This document shows positions 62,701-64,000 of a DNA stretch of 64,000 nucleotides, in pieces (positions within the stretch are counted from its first letter, which is position 1; each line of letters begins with the position of its first letter). Where the stretch lies: assembly GCA_964522165.1 (NCBI GenBank), contig CAZFVV010000010.1:1-64000 (forward strand). The letters are read 5' to 3'. The notes beneath the pieces were generated by a model. That model ran no database searches. It had not been told where the DNA came from and saw nothing but the letters and a program-made list of their open reading frames with translations. This stretch comes from JABWBP01 sp964522165. GTDB taxonomy: Bacteria; Calditrichota; Calditrichia; RBG-13-44-9; J075. A program made the position numbers and the translations under genes.

Positions 62701-64000
62701 CAAAGTGGCGGAGAAACATCGCACGCTAACGGTGATCGATCTGAGCCGCATTTTAGAGCATTACGATTTCTTCCTACAGGAAGGAAATTACGCGCAGCTT
62801 CCCGCGGTGGTGGTTCCCCGGGTGGATTTGGAGATCATCGACCGGCTGCGGGTGAATCCCAACGTGAAGCGGGAGTTGCTGATCGACCTCTGGCGCATGC
62901 CCATGTTCGAGATCGAGCCGCACCGGGAAATGGCGCGCACCGTGCAATTCATCCAGGAATCCGCAAAGGCGCTGCACGCGGTATCCCCGCTCTTGTGCGG
63001 CTACTTAGAAGTATCGGAGTACGATATTGTGGCCGGGGAGCTGCTCCCGGAACTGCGCAAAAAGGTAGAAGAATTCATGTCCCTGGAGTTAGACGTCATC
63101 CACATCCACGGGGAGCGCAACAAGGATGAGTATTTCGTGACCTCCCAGGCGGTGCGGGCGATTCACCACTACCTGCTCTCCAGCGGCCGGCGGCACCAGG
63201 TTGCCCTGATCGCCTCCGGGGGCATCCGGCTGGCCTCGGACAGCCAGAAGACCATCCAGCGCGGGGCGGAAGCGACCCTGATCGACTTCGCGGCGATGCT
63301 GGCGTTAGACCCATACACCTACAAAGCCATGCGCGAGAACAAAGCGACCACGGACATCCTGGTGAACCTCGACGTGGAATGGGCGGTGAAGCGTCTGAAT
63401 CACCAGATGGATTCCCGCAAGGTGCAAATCTTGGAAGTGCTGGGCGCGGCGGGGTTCAAAGACATCAAAAAAACCGTGGGGGAAGAAGGCCGCCTGATCG
63501 ATTTCTATGAATTGGAAGAGCGCATCCAGAAACATATTTTTGAAAAAGAAGAGAAGGTCGGCGTTACCGAAACGCTCAATAAAAAGCTGCTGGCAGAAGA
63601 GCCGCTGCCGGCCGGCGCTTCACCCGGCTATAGCGAATTGAAAAAACGGGTGAAACGGTTGAAATCGCCGCATCATTTTTATGAGTTAGGCGGAACCAAC
63701 CAGACCGTTTACCAGCGCGACCACGTCTGGCCCGGCAACCTGATCCAGACTTTGGGGCGCATGGCCGCCGGCGACGAGCAGATGTTCTACCTCAAAAACG
63801 TGAAGAGCATCGGCCTGTTGGGCGACGGCTTCGACGTGATGAAAATCCTCTACCAGCGCGACCCGGATATCATCCCCGGCGCGGAATTAGATAAAATCTC
63901 CACCGCCCTGCCGTTAGACAAGGGTCTGGTGCTGCAAGCGCCGTGGATGTTCGGGGGCAAATCCGTGGGTTCCATCGGGCTGGACACCTGGCGCGCCCAC
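59774..64000 (+). CDS. giant FAD / four [4Fe-4S] / FMN-type fusion oxidoreductase, cut by window edge
   Basis: At least 1409 aa, open to the window end. Residues about 100-265 are a PCMH-type FAD-binding domain (VRPGGLEDLQKFVQFA, VRGAGSWPFGG, TAGPGVLFADMRQYL, VVTGGLGIGAYKYGTVKNS), followed to about 560 by an oxidase C-terminal domain. Four cysteine clusters follow: 620/623/626/630, 671/674/677/681, 767/770/773/779 and 799/802/805/809, the first pair like glycolate-oxidase Fe-S subunits, the second like bacterial ferredoxin. Residues about 870-1300 resemble a glutamate-synthase-like FMN TIM barrel (ASTGQIPVSGMGQGDRHMG; ALIASGGIRLASDSQKTIQR then GAEATLID as phosphate site). The edge falls in APWMFGGKSVGSIGLD, which looks like the start of a second such barrel. 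It probably oxidises a hydroxyacid-type substrate and passes electrons internally; the exact reaction is unknown. Start ATG 59774 is chosen by frame; the ribosome site is weak (GAAAGG). Confidence 0.75.
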   Translation, partial: MRNAEFGTELQFLKESSAEKRVKAQKNALDLLFEKYRDGKNPGNALSSDALYQKLRPLLSEGTMIFSLSEVQRDIYHSDSGTAVVPEGLKKRLLNLKCRFVVRPGGLEDLQKFVQFAYREKIHYTVRGAGSWPFGGVIPLNNEIVLDLSYLDFHDLDKEKQRLTAGPGVLFADMRQYLKKYGFALRQEITNPNSGTICGWVVTGGLGIGAYKYGTVKNSVEAIFLLRPDGKWVTLTPNHEMFQQVFDSEGQIGIVAGVVLKVKRESYVSKPYAFSFSSAEDTRAFVRMLREWELTPTSIIYFDKNYLRTTYEIQKDKNEAEQREALEAGDDLRIARVRRDMEIAEAMRDLEHVIVMEFDARGDYQKCLKYSPFNAKDEGTSRYRELTFRRLPVSLAHKLWKHRYAPVEMKSRGPSMLVSETILPLDKFPEYMTFVQSAITNWTDNPVKTEGHFLSSGEILIQSILLADTSTTRHKVYLGLVPFMTQTSLFFGGRPYGTGIWNLPFFRQLSLNGQAERIAALTQLKKEMDPGGLLNQGKFINPVGRKLALRLFQKSAIPLKMGVGLLHKGWEKRGNGNGHPAARFSPGLLLWRANKTIFPAVVPPKIEVKRHPLLAINSACAECDSCERVCPTSDVFGLLGVATPITRRKTANRLARGEKISQEEALGFLVCTRCDNCTRVCPTDIPLTDMFDLVESNPAFRVALGLNQEEKKEFIDRMWQVMKESPLYKEHTLAEQKEDRSHLEHGLNIKYQRGYAYSKLFIDPETCIHCGMCAHENACIYGARRGNPREIPQLIDENCALCNACINFCPQNKAVQTERDFVQNLINNAVDLDEKRFWESEKLFLRDTTTIQRSPQLTEMADKYVTEEILMEIDKEASTGQIPVSGMGQGDRHMGIGFDAERFSHFHIVGPAQNRLHEGDPDEELSVQLGKRHRYCKFDAEENLHNPPFPKIKLMSPILYNAVPLDSNGRLELAFIKVAEKHRTLTVIDLSRILEHYDFFLQEGNYAQLPAVVVPRVDLEIIDRLRVNPNVKRELLIDLWRMPMFEIEPHREMARTVQFIQESAKALHAVSPLLCGYLEVSEYDIVAGELLPELRKKVEEFMSLELDVIHIHGERNKDEYFVTSQAVRAIHHYLLSSGRRHQVALIASGGIRLASDSQKTIQRGAEATLIDFAAMLALDPYTYKAMRENKATTDILVNLDVEWAVKRLNHQMDSRKVQILEVLGAAGFKDIKKTVGEEGRLIDFYELEERIQKHIFEKEEKVGVTETLNKKLLAEEPLPAGASPGYSELKKRVKRLKSPHHFYELGGTNQTVYQRDHVWPGNLIQTLGRMAAGDEQMFYLKNVKSIGLLGDGFDVMKILYQRDPDIIPGAELDKISTALPLDKGLVLQAPWMFGGKSVGSIGLDTWRAH

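Noticed and set aside
1..64000. tRNA, rRNA or cobalamin riboswitch near carH or elsewhere
   Set aside because: No cloverleaf-like segment with a TTCGA-type T-loop outside genes and no B12-box-like sequence was noticed by eye. A covariance-model scan would be decisive.

Overview
The window reads as a bacterial chromosome segment, mostly GC-rich. The best guess for its source is the FCB (Fibrobacterota-Chlorobiota-Bacteroidota) side of the tree, perhaps a Calditrichota/KSB1-like lineage. The support is a FadL/PorV-like outer-membrane protein, many lipoproteins and beta-barrels, a VPS10/BNR propeller protein, a tricorn-type protease, a CHAT-TPR protein behind an ECF-like sigma factor, and a CruF/CrtYcd/CrtZ carotenoid operon. 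The taxonomy is inference only; there is no rRNA or other marker gene here, and no tRNA or CRISPR array was seen.

Layout. 1-3.8 kb: an AT-rich block with two tandem membrane NACHT-type NTPases, unlike the rest in composition. 3.9-8.4 kb: a small zinc-ribbon protein, then an envelope block (Tyr-rich lipoprotein, beta-barrel, FadL/PorV-like protein). 8.4-13 kb: a minus-strand group with an unknown 147-aa protein, an MBL-fold hydrolase, XerD and a secreted LytM peptidase. 13-15 kb: DUF456, glutamine cyclotransferase and DUF2892 proteins. 15.4-21 kb: a sigma factor, zinc-finger anti-sigma, small protein and CHAT-TPR protease module. 21-28.6 kb: a complete phosphate-uptake operon (phoU fusion, pstS, pstC, pstA, two different pstB) with an unknown 492-aa protein at its end. 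28.8-34.3 kb: GNAT, rhomboid, a chimeric DUF433/DUF5615 remnant and a VPS10-type propeller protein. 34.4-43.8 kb: an eight-gene carotenoid operon with a divergent CarH-type B12 photoreceptor repressor. 44.4-50.7 kb: TetR plus a tripartite RND efflux operon. 50.8-59.4 kb: tricorn protease, beta-barrel protein, family-5 uracil-DNA glycosylase, cold-shock protein, orphan DppB-like permease and an RlmD-type methyltransferase. 59.8 kb to the edge: a very large FAD / four [4Fe-4S] / FMN-type fusion oxidoreductase, cut by the window.

Strongest leads. (1) The two PstB ATPases have complementary defects: one lost the signature motif, the other lost the Q-loop Gln and the H-loop His. This is the pattern of an obligate asymmetric ABC heterodimer inside a phosphate importer. 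(2) PhoU is fused to an ArsC/LMW-phosphatase domain in which all the catalytic cysteines are replaced. (3) Intergenic spaces are filled with degenerate elements of strict 7- or 8-nt periodicity, often with an inverted second arm, two of them between genes inside the pst operon. (4) The carotenoid operon and carH share a compact divergent promoter region with matching -35/-10 boxes and a perfect 12-bp inverted repeat.
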